This document shows, one piece after another, positions 48,085-56,196 of a DNA stretch of 64,000 nt. Within the stretch, counting starts at the first letter, position 1, and every line of letters begins with the position of its first letter. The DNA comes from Cryobacterium sp. N22. GTDB taxonomy: Bacteria; Actinomycetota; Actinomycetes; Actinomycetales; Microbacteriaceae. The DNA is taken from assembly GCF_002929555.1 (NCBI RefSeq), contig NZ_PJJP01000034.1, positions 1 through 64,000 on the forward strand, in the 5' to 3' direction. Under the pieces are notes generated by a model. That model did not search any database, was not told the origin of the DNA, and was given only the letters and a program-made list of their open reading frames with translations. The translations under genes were made by a program, and so were the position numbers.

Positions 48085-50738
48085 GGCAGCACCTCGATGA
48101 CGCCGCGGGCGCCCTTCTCGGCATCCGACATGATGTGGCTCACGAACGGGTAGTGGCCGGCCTGACTGAAGCTGAGCTCCACAAAACCGCCCTGCGCCGC
48201 GGCGAGGTCGAGCACCTGGGAGCCGCCGGTTCCGGTACTGCCGCCGTCTTTGAGCGTGTAGTCACCCTCCCTGTAGACGGTGTGGAACTGTCCGCCGACG
48301 ACGTGGAAGGCGCTGCCCACATTGGGGCCGGCATCCAGGACCCAGACCCGCACGGTCTCGCCCACCCGGGCCGCGAGCGGGCGGGCGGCGTACTGGTTGG
48401 CGTAGCCGTTGAAGACGACGAGGTCGGGGGTCTGCGCCTCGACCTTGCGGTCGTCGACCTCGCCGCCCTGCGCGCCGAGGTAGAGCTCGGACTGCACGAC
48501 GAGGTACTCCCGATCGACCTCGGCCAGGCCGGGCGGGTCGATGATGACGGCGCCGAACATGCCGTTGGCGATGTGCACCGACATCGGCATGGTGGAGCAG
48601 TGGTAGAGCCAGATGCCCGACCGGGTGGCGGTGAACGTGTAGACCAGGCTCTCGCCGGGCTGGATGGTGCGCATCACGTCATCGGGGGCGATGTCTCCGG
48701 CGTGGAAGTCGATGGAATGGCCCATCGTGCCCTCGTTGACCAGGGTGATCTCGAACACGTCGCCGACCGTGCCGCGCAGGGTGGGCCCGGGAGCGGTGCC
48801 GTTGAAAGTCCACAGCATCTGGGTGACGCCAGGGGCCACTTCGGTCTCCACATTGCGCACGGTCAGGGTCTGCCGGTGCACGGTGTCGGACGGGGCGGGC
48901 GGCAGTGTGGCGTCCCTCGCCTCGAATGCGGCGCCGGGTTCTGCCATGGGGTCGAGGTCGTCGGCGGCGGACGCCCCGGTCGCAGCAGCGCCGTGGCCGG
49001 TGTGGCTGCCGTCTGCGGACATGCCCGCCATACCGTCCATCGACGTGCCATCGCCGGCATCGGCGGCGCTGTCGCCGCCCACGGCGACGATGCTGATCTC
49101 CATGCCCAGGAGCCGGTGTCCGGCGATCGAGCACCAGCCGTCCACGCTCGCGCCGATCACGCCCACGGCCACGGCTTCGGTGGCGCCAGGGTCGAGCGAG
49201 CCGGACACCAACCCGGACTCCAGCACCAGGTTGTGCACCATGTCATCGCTGTTGGTGAGTTCGATCACCAGTTCGTCGCCGGCCGGCACCTCGATGCGGT
49301 CGGGCACGAACCGGGTGTCCACCATGTCCACCGCCACCGTGGTGGTGTGCCCGGTCGCGGCACCAGCGACGGAGCCGGCGGCCGAGGTCGACACCGTCGA
49401 CAGGCCGACAGAGGCCGGGTCGGCCACGATGCCCACGGTCACCGTGAGCAGCAGCACGGTCGCGGCCGCGAGCATCCGCCCGGTGCTGCGGGGTCGCTCG
49501 GCCGGCACCGCGCGTTCGCCCGGTGCGATGCGCGCCAGTGGGAGGGCGCGCACCCTTCGGTTGGTGCGGAGCGCCAGGGTGAACAGCACCAGGAAACTGG
49601 CCAGAATGCCCACGATCAGCAGCGACAGCAGCACGGTGAGGGTGCTGGACACCGGCAGCAGCGTGAGGGCGAGGCCGCCGTTGACGACCACGACCCTGAA
49701 CAGGCCGCCCCGGTCGAGTTCGGCCGCGGTGGCCTTGAGGGTGGCCGGGCCGCCGCCGAGCACCACGGGCACCAGGTGGCTCAGGGCGCCGAGCAGGATC
49801 TGGGCGGCGAAGCCGACCGCGAAGTACGGCACCAGGGTTTCCACACCGGCGGCGGCGGCCGTCCAGCTGGGGGCGAGGGCCAGCTGCAGTCCGAAACCGA
49901 GGGTGCAGAGCGCGAACCAGGCCAGCGCGGCGCCGAGGCTCCAGGCGGCGAAGGTGACGGCTGGCGCGCGGCGCAGGTGGCCGACGGCCTCCCAGAGCAC
50001 CCGGCCCAGCCCGGCCAGGTAGACCAGCACGCCCAGGGCCACGATCAGGCGCAGGTCGGCCAGGCAGCCCAGTGCGAGCAGACCGAGTGCGCCCACGAGC
50101 AGCATCAGGGTGTGCCCGCCGGCGAGAGTGGCGCCCTCCACCCGGGTGTGCAGCACCGTGGGCCAGAGCAGGGCGATGGTGCCGATCACGGTCAGGCCCA
50201 CCCAGCCGAGCAGGTTGAGGCCGAGGTGTCCGATGAAGAGGCGTTCATAGTCTTCGCCGCCACCGTCGAGCCTGGCCATCAGGATGCCCAGAACCACCCC
50301 GGCGGCCAGCATCAGCGCGCTGGCCACGTAGTAGCGCACCAGCGGGGCGAACCGGCCCGGCATCGCGCCGCGGGACTGGCCCACGATCACGACGGCGTGA
50401 AGGATCGCGTTCAGGCCCACCAGGACGCCGCCGACCAGCACCAGCGGGTACGCGTCGACGACCATGCCCGTCATCACCAGGATGGCGCCCACGGTGTGCG
50501 CGCTCAGCCGCAGCCCGAGCGAGAAGCGGTGGCCGAGGGCCTTGCGTCGCAGCAGGGTGTCGGCGAAGTGCTGGCTCCAGATCAGGATGGCAGTGCTCAC
50601 CGCGCCGAGCAGCAGCAGGTGCACGAGCAACCAGCCCGACGACGGAACGAGGCGGTGCAGGACGGTGAAGACCACCGCGGCGGCCAGCCAGGCGGGCACC
50701 AGGATGCCCGAGACAATGTGCCAGAGCCGGTTCTTCAT
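48081..50738 (-). CDS. nirK: Copper-containing nitrite reductase with N-terminal membrane domain and extra cupredoxin
   Basis: 885 residues from ATG 50738. Residues about 1-440 form a polytopic membrane domain. A further helix and linker lead to a plastocyanin-like cupredoxin (His in SDDMVHNL, Cys/His/Met in WCSIAGHRLLGM near 535-545). The C-terminal two-domain NirK carries type 1 and type 2 copper ligands: GHSIDFH near 672, LYHCSTMPMSVHIANGMFG near 710 and FHVVGGQFH later, including the active-site Asp. It reduces nitrite to NO, outside the membrane. The extra cupredoxin may pass electrons. Both ends overlap neighbours by four bases. Confidence 0.92.
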   Translation of the reverse strand: MKNRLWHIVSGILVPAWLAAAVVFTVLHRLVPSSGWLLVHLLLLGAVSTAILIWSQHFADTLLRRKALGHRFSLGLRLSAHTVGAILVMTGMVVDAYPLVLVGGVLVGLNAILHAVVIVGQSRGAMPGRFAPLVRYYVASALMLAAGVVLGILMARLDGGGEDYERLFIGHLGLNLLGWVGLTVIGTIALLWPTVLHTRVEGATLAGGHTLMLLVGALGLLALGCLADLRLIVALGVLVYLAGLGRVLWEAVGHLRRAPAVTFAAWSLGAALAWFALCTLGFGLQLALAPSWTAAAAGVETLVPYFAVGFAAQILLGALSHLVPVVLGGGPATLKATAAELDRGGLFRVVVVNGGLALTLLPVSSTLTVLLSLLIVGILASFLVLFTLALRTNRRVRALPLARIAPGERAVPAERPRSTGRMLAAATVLLLTVTVGIVADPASVGLSTVSTSAAGSVAGAATGHTTTVAVDMVDTRFVPDRIEVPAGDELVIELTNSDDMVHNLVLESGLVSGSLDPGATEAVAVGVIGASVDGWCSIAGHRLLGMEISIVAVGGDSAADAGDGTSMDGMAGMSADGSHTGHGAAATGASAADDLDPMAEPGAAFEARDATLPPAPSDTVHRQTLTVRNVETEVAPGVTQMLWTFNGTAPGPTLRGTVGDVFEITLVNEGTMGHSIDFHAGDIAPDDVMRTIQPGESLVYTFTATRSGIWLYHCSTMPMSVHIANGMFGAVIIDPPGLAEVDREYLVVQSELYLGAQGGEVDDRKVEAQTPDLVVFNGYANQYAARPLAARVGETVRVWVLDAGPNVGSAFHVVGGQFHTVYREGDYTLKDGGSTGTGGSQVLDLAAAQGGFVELSFSQAGHYPFVSHIMSDAEKGARGVIEVLP

Positions 50739-51943
50739 AGGAGCGAGCCTCGCAGGGGTGTGGGCGTGGGCACGGCGGCGCCGCGTGATGCTGGGCGCGC
50801 AGGTCGCACGGTGGCGCCGCGCAGCACCGAGATCACGGCGACAGCCACGAACAGCAGCACCGCGACGATGTTGAACACGCCGCCCCACTGCACCAGCACC
50901 GGCCAACCGTAGGCGTCGCCGAGCAGCACCCGGGCCAGCAGCGAGGCGTGCAGCAGCGCGGCCGGCAGATACATGACCGGCCGGTAGGGCAGCGGCCGGC
51001 GCAGCACGGCCGGCAGGATGGTGGGCGCATGCGCCATGATCATCGACATCACGAAGCCGAGGAACACGGCGTGCATCATGGCGTCGTAGGCGGGGCCGGA
51101 GTAGACCGGGCCCCGCAGTAGCCAGATACCGCCCACCACGACCAGCCAGCCGTAGCCGGCCAGGAGGCAGCAGGCCATGTAGCGGGGCAGCCCGACCGAG
51201 CGCACCATGCGGGTGGCGATGTCGTGGCGGAAGAGCCAGGCCACCAGCGCCAGCATCCCGGCACCCAGCAGCGGGTAGCCGGCGACCGGCCAGACCAGGC
51301 CGATGACCGAGCCGAAGCTGAGGGCGAGGCTGAGGGCGAGCATCCACTGTTCGGCCCGGCGGTTCACGGTGGGCGAGATGCGGGACAGCTCGAGGCGTTC
51401 GCCGGCGATGGTGAGTACCAGATAGAGGATCAGCAGGGGCGCGAGTTGCGGGATGCCGATGCCGCGCAGCCACAACACCGTGGCCATCAGCCCGGCGACG
51501 GCGCCGAGCACCTGCACCGCGGTGGACACCGACCCCTGCCGGCGCCAGATCTCGGCGTAGATGGCCAGCAGCATGGCGCAGCCGGCGACGAGGGCGACCT
51601 GGCCCACGACCACCGGCAGCGGTGAGATGAGGGCGAGACCGCCGGCGCCGAGCAGCCCCGGGGACAGGTAGGCCCAGCCGCGGCGCACCGCCACCGCCCG
51701 TTCGAGCACGACGACGGTACCGACGAAGCCGAACACCATCAGCGGCCCGTGCACCGCGCTGAGCCGCGCGTTGTCGACCGGGGCCGCCAGGCCGAGGAGC
51801 AGCAGGGCGCCGTCGAGTCCGGCGAGCAGGGCGATGCCGCCCAGGAGCAGGAACACCAGCCGGCCGGTGACCTTCGGCCGCGCCGCCGGACCGGTGCCGC
51901 GCGCTGCGCTGCCGGTGCGGCGGAGGGGACTGAGCGTGGTCAT
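50735..51943 (-). CDS. NnrS-like polytopic membrane protein
   Basis: 402 residues with about twelve helices. LSAVHGPLMVFGFVGTVVVLERAVAV near 60 and YDAMMHAVFLGFVMSMIMAHAPTILPAVLRRPLPYRP near 285 show the membrane-embedded His pattern of NnrS/heme-copper-like proteins. NnrS protects against NO or helps NO-related enzymes. It probably assists NirK, to which it is translationally coupled (ATGA). It shares topology with the N-terminal half of NirK, so an internal duplication is conceivable. The heme content is unproven. Confidence 0.75.
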   Translation of the reverse strand: MTTLSPLRRTGSAARGTGPAARPKVTGRLVFLLLGGIALLAGLDGALLLLGLAAPVDNARLSAVHGPLMVFGFVGTVVVLERAVAVRRGWAYLSPGLLGAGGLALISPLPVVVGQVALVAGCAMLLAIYAEIWRRQGSVSTAVQVLGAVAGLMATVLWLRGIGIPQLAPLLILYLVLTIAGERLELSRISPTVNRRAEQWMLALSLALSFGSVIGLVWPVAGYPLLGAGMLALVAWLFRHDIATRMVRSVGLPRYMACCLLAGYGWLVVVGGIWLLRGPVYSGPAYDAMMHAVFLGFVMSMIMAHAPTILPAVLRRPLPYRPVMYLPAALLHASLLARVLLGDAYGWPVLVQWGGVFNIVAVLLFVAVAVISVLRGATVRPARPASRGAAVPTPTPLRGSLL

Positions 51944-51975
51944 CGGCGGCGGCTGGTCAGGCAGGCGGGCGCTGG

Positions 51976-52302
51976 CTAGTTGGCGCGGGTGAGGCGGATG
52001 GTCCAGGTTTCGGGTCCGTTCTCGAGGTAGGAGACGATGAAGTCGCCGGGGCGGCTGCTTTCGAGCTGGCCGAGCAACGGCAGCGGGTTGTGCGAGGCGA
52101 TCAGGTCGAGGGCGAAGCCGGGCTTGATGGCTCCGAGGGCTCCGAAAATCGTGGCGTGGCGAATGGCGTGCGGGATGGTGCGGGAGTCGAGGACGATCTT
52201 CTCGGTGTCTTCGTGGCCGCAGGCGCAGGCATGTCCAGCGGGGGCTTCGACATCCACGGCACCGGGACGGCTGGATGAGAGGTTGATCGGTTCGACAGTC
52301 AC
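51976..52302 (-). CDS. DUF2249-family protein
   Basis: 108 residues from GTG 52302 (AAGGAGAA upstream). The DUF2249 fold (IVLDSRTIPHAIRHATIFGALGAIKPGFALDLIASHNPLPLLGQLE) follows an N-terminal Cys/His patch HACACGHE that could bind metal. Such proteins recur next to nitrite reductase and NO genes, but the biochemical role is unknown. It is first in the unit that includes NnrS-like, NirK and the FNR-like gene. Its upstream region carries two 5-4-5 palindromes. Confidence 0.9.
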   Translation of the reverse strand: MTVEPINLSSSRPGAVDVEAPAGHACACGHEDTEKIVLDSRTIPHAIRHATIFGALGAIKPGFALDLIASHNPLPLLGQLESSRPGDFIVSYLENGPETWTIRLTRAN

Positions 52303-52319
52303 AAGAATTCTCCTTCGCC

Positions 52320-52333
52320 GGGTCGTATGACCC
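52320..52333. promoter_or_regulatory. Palindrome GGGTC-GTAT-GACCC near the DUF2249 start
   Basis: Perfect 5-4-5 dyad, related in layout to the GGGAC boxes. It lies just past the inferred transcription start, so it may be a second regulator site or a leader hairpin. Confidence 0.5.
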
Positions 52334-52334
52334 T

Positions 52335-52348
52335 AGTGAGTCACTTTA
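52335..52348 (-). promoter_or_regulatory. Inferred promoter of the DUF2249-nirK operon
   Basis: TAAAGT (52348 to 52343) is the -10 candidate, giving a start near 52336. The palindrome AGTGA-G-TCACT (52335-52345) overlaps it, and the GGGAC box centre lies about 42 bases upstream. Confidence 0.5.
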
Positions 52349-52370
52349 GAGGATGCCTATCCTTTTAATC

Positions 52371-52384
52371 GGGACGTTCGTCCC
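52371..52384. promoter_or_regulatory. DosR/DevR-like box GGGAC-GTTC-GTCCC
   Basis: Perfect 5-4-5 palindrome in the region between the DUF2249 operon and the Rieske gene. It matches the mycobacterial DosR box core and the site at 4979-4992, at nearly the same distance from an inferred -10 (22 against 23 bases). Confidence 0.6.
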
Positions 52385-52427
52385 ATCGGCCCAGGCCGCA
52401 AGAAGAATCGGCAGGAACGAGAAGCAG

Positions 52428-52766
52428 ATGGCAACCAGGGTGTGCGCGGAATCCGAACTCGAGCTCGGCGAAGCGATCAAGGTGATGGTCGACGGCGTGG
52501 CTGTGGCACTGGTGAAGGACAGCGCCGGCAACTGCTTCGCGCTCGGCGATATGTGCTCACACGCCGACATCTCCCTCTCCGACGGCTTCGTCGAGGGCGA
52601 CGACCTCGAGTGCTGGGCGCACGGCGGACGGTTCGAGCTGTCCACCGGGCGGGCCCGCACCCTGCCGGCCTCCGAGCCGGTGCCGGTCTACCCGCTCACC
52701 ATCATCGACGGCGACGTCTACGTCGACGTCAGCACGCAGGTCGACGTGTCCTCCTACGTGGCCTAA
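52428..52766 (+). CDS. Rieske [2Fe-2S] ferredoxin
   Basis: 112 residues from ATG 52428. ATG 52353 would place the GGGAC box inside the gene and is disfavoured. The cluster ligands are MCSHADISLSDG and CWAHGGRFELSTG (C-x-H ... C-x2-H), spacing as in dioxygenase-type Rieske ferredoxins. Here there is no oxygenase nearby, so the partner is unknown. It may feed electrons to a nitrogen-oxide enzyme. It is divergent from the DUF2249-nirK unit and convergent with the HTH regulator gene. Confidence 0.9.
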   Translation: MATRVCAESELELGEAIKVMVDGVAVALVKDSAGNCFALGDMCSHADISLSDGFVEGDDLECWAHGGRFELSTGRARTLPASEPVPVYPLTIIDGDVYVDVSTQVDVSSYVA

Positions 52767-52771
52767 CGCCC

Positions 52772-52832
52772 CGCGAACTGTGAGTTAAGCACCAGTTTGC
52801 GGCGCGACGTGGGGCTTTTCTCTCAGTTCGCG
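52772..52832. repeat. 61-bp palindrome providing the regulator stop
   Basis: Arms 52772-52790 (CGCGAACTGTGAG...) and 52814-52832 match in 16 of 19 positions. Size and layout resemble the CGAGTTGC family, and the right arm includes the HTH regulator's TGA stop. Confidence 0.65.
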
Positions 52833-53533
52833 AGACCTGGCGGCAACTCCACGAGACAGAGGTGGGGCTGCACGAAGGGCAGCAGGCGGATGCCGGAGGC
52901 GTCGTGGCCCCGCTCCCGCACCAGGCCCTTGATCAGGCCCAGGTGCACCGAGCAGACCACGTCGGGATTCTGCCGCGCCTCGGCGCGGAACGGGCAGGCG
53001 GGCAGCGCGATGGTGTTCTCGTCGGCGCGCAGCTGAGGCTCGAAACCGATCTCGGTGAGCACCCGCAGCAACGGGGGCACGATGCCGGTGCCGGGTTCCC
53101 CGGTGGCCGACGCCCCACCCGTCGCGCCGGGTGGGGCGTCGGCATCCGCCACGGCCGGGTACTGCGCCGACCAACGCTCGCCGGCGCGCACCGAGCGGGC
53201 GCGGCCGCCATCGGCGTCCTCGCCGATCACGGAGGCGAGGGCCTGGGTGAGCTGCTGCTGGGCGTCTTCTGCGGGCAGCGGCGCCGCCACCGGGCTGAAC
53301 AGCACGTGCGGGCGGCCACGCTGGCCGGCCCTGGCCACCCGGCGCTCGACGAGTCCGGCGGCCTCGAGTTGCTCCAGGTGGAACCGGGCCGTGGTGACGT
53401 GCAGGCCGATGCCCGCGGCTACGGTGACGGCATCCAGCGGCCCGGCGGCGGCGGTGAGCAGGCCCAGCACCCGACGGCGCGGCTCGCTGGCCAGGGCCGC
53501 GTGCCTGGCGTCACTCTGATCGGTCGAAACCAT
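52823..53533 (-). CDS. HTH regulator with C-terminal Cys-rich sensor domain
   Basis: About 236 residues from ATG 53533 (32 codons upstream are not preferred). N-terminal winged HTH (SEPRRRVLGLLTAAAGPLDAVTVAAGIGLHVTTARFHLEQLEAAGLVERR) is followed by a domain whose end, ALPACPFRAEARQNPDVVCSVHLGLIKGLVRE near 190-220, resembles SufR-type or related Fe-S/redox regulators. It may sense Fe-S integrity or NO. TACTCT plus six bases precede the ATG. It lies 40 bases downstream of moaA, in the same direction. Confidence 0.82.
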   Translation of the reverse strand: MVSTDQSDARHAALASEPRRRVLGLLTAAAGPLDAVTVAAGIGLHVTTARFHLEQLEAAGLVERRVARAGQRGRPHVLFSPVAAPLPAEDAQQQLTQALASVIGEDADGGRARSVRAGERWSAQYPAVADADAPPGATGGASATGEPGTGIVPPLLRVLTEIGFEPQLRADENTIALPACPFRAEARQNPDVVCSVHLGLIKGLVRERGHDASGIRLLPFVQPHLCLVELPPGLAN

Positions 53534-53539
53534 GATTTT

Positions 53540-53545
53540 AGAGTA
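53540..53545 (-). promoter_or_regulatory. -10 element of leaderless HTH regulator gene
   Basis: TACTCT on the minus strand, six bases (AAAATC), then ATG 53533. Confidence 0.5.
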
Positions 53546-53573
53546 GCAGCGTGCGGTTAAACCGGGCCGGTGG

Positions 53574-54689
53574 TCAGCCGCCGATGTAGGACATCTCGAT
53601 CTTCTTGCCGCCGGGAGCGCGCACCGCACCGGTCTGGGCGCTGCGCAGCTGGGAGGCCCGGTCGTTGCGGGTGCGCCAGATGGAGCCCATCGCGGCCGAG
53701 AGCTGCTCGTCGCTGCTGCCGTCGCGGAGCAGCTTGCGCAGGTCGTGACCCTCGCTGGCGAACAGGCAGGTGAACAGCTTGCCGTCGGTGGAGACGCGGG
53801 CCCGCGAGCAGGTGTGGCAGAAGGACTGGGTGACGCTGGAGATCAGGCCGATCTCGCCCTCGCCGTCGGCGTAGCGCCAGCGCCTACTGGTCTCGCCGGT
53901 GTAGTTGGGCGCCACTTCTTCCAGCGGCAGTTCGGCGTGGATGCGATCGCGCACCTCGCTGGACGGCAGCACGGCGGCCATGTCCCAGCCGTTGCTGGTG
54001 CCCACGTCCATGAACTCGATGAACCGCAGGATGTACGGGGTGCCCTTGAAATGCCGGGCCATGTTGACGATGTCGTGGTCGTTCTGGCCGCGCTTGACGA
54101 CCATGTTGATCTTGATCGGGCCCAGGCCCACGGCGTGGGCGGCGTCGAGGCCGGCCAGGATGCGGGCGACCGGGAAGTTGACGTCGTTCATGGTGCGGAA
54201 GGTGGTGTCGTCCAGGGAATCCAGGGACACTGTCACCCGCGCCAGGCCGGCGTCCTTGAGCGCCTGGGCCTTCATCGCCAGGGCGGAGCCGTTGGTGGTG
54301 AGGGCGATGTCCACGGGCCGGCCGTCGGGGGTGCGCAGGGCGGCGAGCATCTCGATGAGTTCTTCGAGGCCCTTGCGCAGCAGCGGTTCACCGCCGGTGA
54401 GCCGGATCTTTTCCACACCGTGCGCCACCGAGATGCGCGCCAGCCGGGTCATCTCCTCGAACGAGAGCATCTCATCGCGCGGCATGAACGCGAAGTCCTT
54501 GCCGAAGACCTCCTTGGGCATGCAGTACACGCAGCGGAAGTTGCACCGGTCGGTGACCGACAGGCGCAGGTCGTGCAGTGGGCGACCGAGGGTGTCGACG
54601 AGGGAGACATCCGGGGCCGGGGCAGGCCGGAGCGGCACGCCACCGGCCAGCGGCTCGATGACGCGCACGGGGATCGGTGCGCCGGACAT
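53574..54689 (-). CDS. moaA: GTP 3',8-cyclase, molybdopterin biosynthesis
   Basis: 371 residues. Radical-SAM motif CNFRCVYC near 48-55, SAM-binding GGEPLLR near 100, the second 4Fe-4S ligands in [20 protein letters not shown] near 290-310 and the essential C-terminal GG. It makes cyclic pyranopterin precursor for the molybdenum cofactor of nitrate reductase (narGHJI here). The first about 25 residues are non-conserved. ATG 54689 follows TAGGGT by six bases. An inverted repeat sits just upstream. No other moa gene lies in the window. Confidence 0.95.
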   Translation of the reverse strand: MSGAPIPVRVIEPLAGGVPLRPAPAPDVSLVDTLGRPLHDLRLSVTDRCNFRCVYCMPKEVFGKDFAFMPRDEMLSFEEMTRLARISVAHGVEKIRLTGGEPLLRKGLEELIEMLAALRTPDGRPVDIALTTNGSALAMKAQALKDAGLARVTVSLDSLDDTTFRTMNDVNFPVARILAGLDAAHAVGLGPIKINMVVKRGQNDHDIVNMARHFKGTPYILRFIEFMDVGTSNGWDMAAVLPSSEVRDRIHAELPLEEVAPNYTGETSRRWRYADGEGEIGLISSVTQSFCHTCSRARVSTDGKLFTCLFASEGHDLRKLLRDGSSDEQLSAAMGSIWRTRNDRASQLRSAQTGAVRAPGGKKIEMSYIGG

Positions 54690-54695
54690 ACACCG

Positions 54696-54701
54696 ACCCT
54701 A
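54696..54701 (-). promoter_or_regulatory. -10 element of leaderless moaA
   Basis: TAGGGT on the minus strand, six bases (CGGTGT), then ATG 54689. Confidence 0.5.
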
Positions 54702-54703
54702 AC

Positions 54704-54718
54704 CCCGAACGGTTCGGG
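54704..54718. promoter_or_regulatory. Operator candidate CCCGAAC-G-GTTCGGG upstream of moaA
   Basis: Perfect 7-bp arms with one central base, directly above the moaA -10, covering the spacer/-35 zone. Repression or activation site, regulator unknown. Confidence 0.5.
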
Positions 54719-54805
54719 TTCGCCGCATCGCCCGCGAAGACAACCGCCTCTGTCGGGCCGAATCATTTTTCACGGTGTTCGCTCGTTGTCGCACGCCGCG
54801 GCGAC

Positions 54806-54818
54806 GGTCAGGCTGACC
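54806..54818. promoter_or_regulatory. Inverted repeat GGTCA-GGC-TGACC upstream of narK
   Basis: Perfect 5-bp arms, 3-bp spacer, about 53 bases above the narK start. It is unlike the GGGAC boxes. Confidence 0.4.
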
Positions 54819-54870
54819 TTGAGCACACCATCAGGGTGCACTCTCATCCGACCGGAAACCAGGAGCTTTC

Positions 54871-56196
54871 ATGTCAGCCGCCGCTTCCACCGCCGTCAGC
54901 AGCCGCCTCGAACCGGACCTGTCCAATTGGGACCCGGAAAACGAAGAGACCTGGGATTCCAAGCTCGCTTGGCGCACCCTCTGGATCACCACCTTCAGCC
55001 TCACCCTCGCGTTCGCCTCCTGGTACCTGGTGAGCGCGATCGCGCCGCGACTCAACGACATCGGCTACTCGCTCGCACCCGAGCAGCTCTACTGGCTGGT
55101 GGCCCTGCCCGGCCTGGCCGCCGGCATCCTGCGGTTGGTCTTCATGTTCCTGCCGCCGATCATGGGCACCCGCAACCTGGTCGCGATGTCGTCCGGGCTG
55201 TTGATCCTGCCGATGCTCGGCTGGACCCTCGCCGTGCGGGACACCTCGACGCCGTTCTGGGTGCTGCTCTGCCTGTCGTTCTCGGCCGGCATCGGCGGCG
55301 GCGCGTTCTCCGGCCTGATGGCCTCCACCAGCTACTTCTTTCCCAAGCGCCTGGCCGGCACCGCACTCGGACTGCAGGCGGGCCTGGGCAACTTCGGTAT
55401 CGGCCTGATCCAGCTGCTGCTGCCCTGGGTGGTCGGATTCGGCCTGCTCGGCACGGCCGCGCTCACCCCGCAGTCCAGCGCCAACGGCGAGCTGGTCTGG
55501 CTGCACAACGGCGGACTCGTGCTCATTCCCTGGGCCCTGCTCGCGATGGTGCTCTCGATCGTCTACCTGCGCAGGGTGCCGATCACGGCCAACTTCGCGC
55601 AGCAGGTGGACATCTTCAAGGTCAAGCACACCTGGATCATGACCGCGATCTACCTGATGAGCTTCGGCGCCTACAGCGGCCTGGCCGCCCAGATGGGCCT
55701 GATCATCCTCAACGTCTACGGCGACTTCCCGGATGCGCCCAACCCCCTGGCGTTCGCCTTCATCGGCCCCGTCGTCGGTGCCGCCGTGCGCGCGGCGAGC
55801 GGCCCGTTCTGCGACAAGTTCGGCGGCGCGATCTTCACCTTCGTCGGCGGCGCCGGCATGGTGGTGGGCACGGTCCTGACCGCGTTCTTCCTCACCCCGT
55901 CGAGCGTCGGCGAGTTCTGGGGCTTCCTCACCGGGATGCTGATCATCTTCTTCTTCGCGGGCCTGGCCAACGGCGGCACGTTCAAGCAGATGCCGATGAT
56001 CTTCCCCAAGCGCCAGGCCGGCGGCGCCATCGCCTGGACCTCCGCCATCGCGGCGTTCGGCCCGTTCATCGTGGGCATCTCGCTCACGGCGATCAGCCCG
56101 ACCGCGTTCTTCATCGGCTGCGCCGTGTTCTGCGTCTTCTGCACCGTCCTGGCCTGGGTCTTCTACGCCCGGCCGAACGCCCCGTACCCCGGCTAG
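54871..56196 (+). CDS. narK: Nitrate/nitrite transporter, NarK type
   Basis: 441 residues, about twelve helices of the major-facilitator NNP family. A 35-residue N-terminal extension precedes the first helix. The nitrate signatures are seen: GLQAGLGNFGIGLIQL near 168 and WTSAIAAFGPFIVGISLT near 390, with Arg in GILRLVFMF near 88. It imports nitrate and may exchange it for nitrite, supplying NarGHI. AGGAGC lies about six bases before ATG 54871. It is divergent from moaA and its stop is interleaved with that of the response-regulator pseudogene (CTAG). Confidence 0.94.
   Translation: MSAAASTAVSSRLEPDLSNWDPENEETWDSKLAWRTLWITTFSLTLAFASWYLVSAIAPRLNDIGYSLAPEQLYWLVALPGLAAGILRLVFMFLPPIMGTRNLVAMSSGLLILPMLGWTLAVRDTSTPFWVLLCLSFSAGIGGGAFSGLMASTSYFFPKRLAGTALGLQAGLGNFGIGLIQLLLPWVVGFGLLGTAALTPQSSANGELVWLHNGGLVLIPWALLAMVLSIVYLRRVPITANFAQQVDIFKVKHTWIMTAIYLMSFGAYSGLAAQMGLIILNVYGDFPDAPNPLAFAFIGPVVGAAVRAASGPFCDKFGGAIFTFVGGAGMVVGTVLTAFFLTPSSVGEFWGFLTGMLIIFFFAGLANGGTFKQMPMIFPKRQAGGAIAWTSAIAAFGPFIVGISLTAISPTAFFIGCAVFCVFCTVLAWVFYARPNAPYPG

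Noticed and set aside
54819-54840. TTGAG...CATCAGG as an FNR box upstream of narK
   Set aside because: Half-site spacing is six rather than four bases and both arms deviate from TTGAT/ATCAA.
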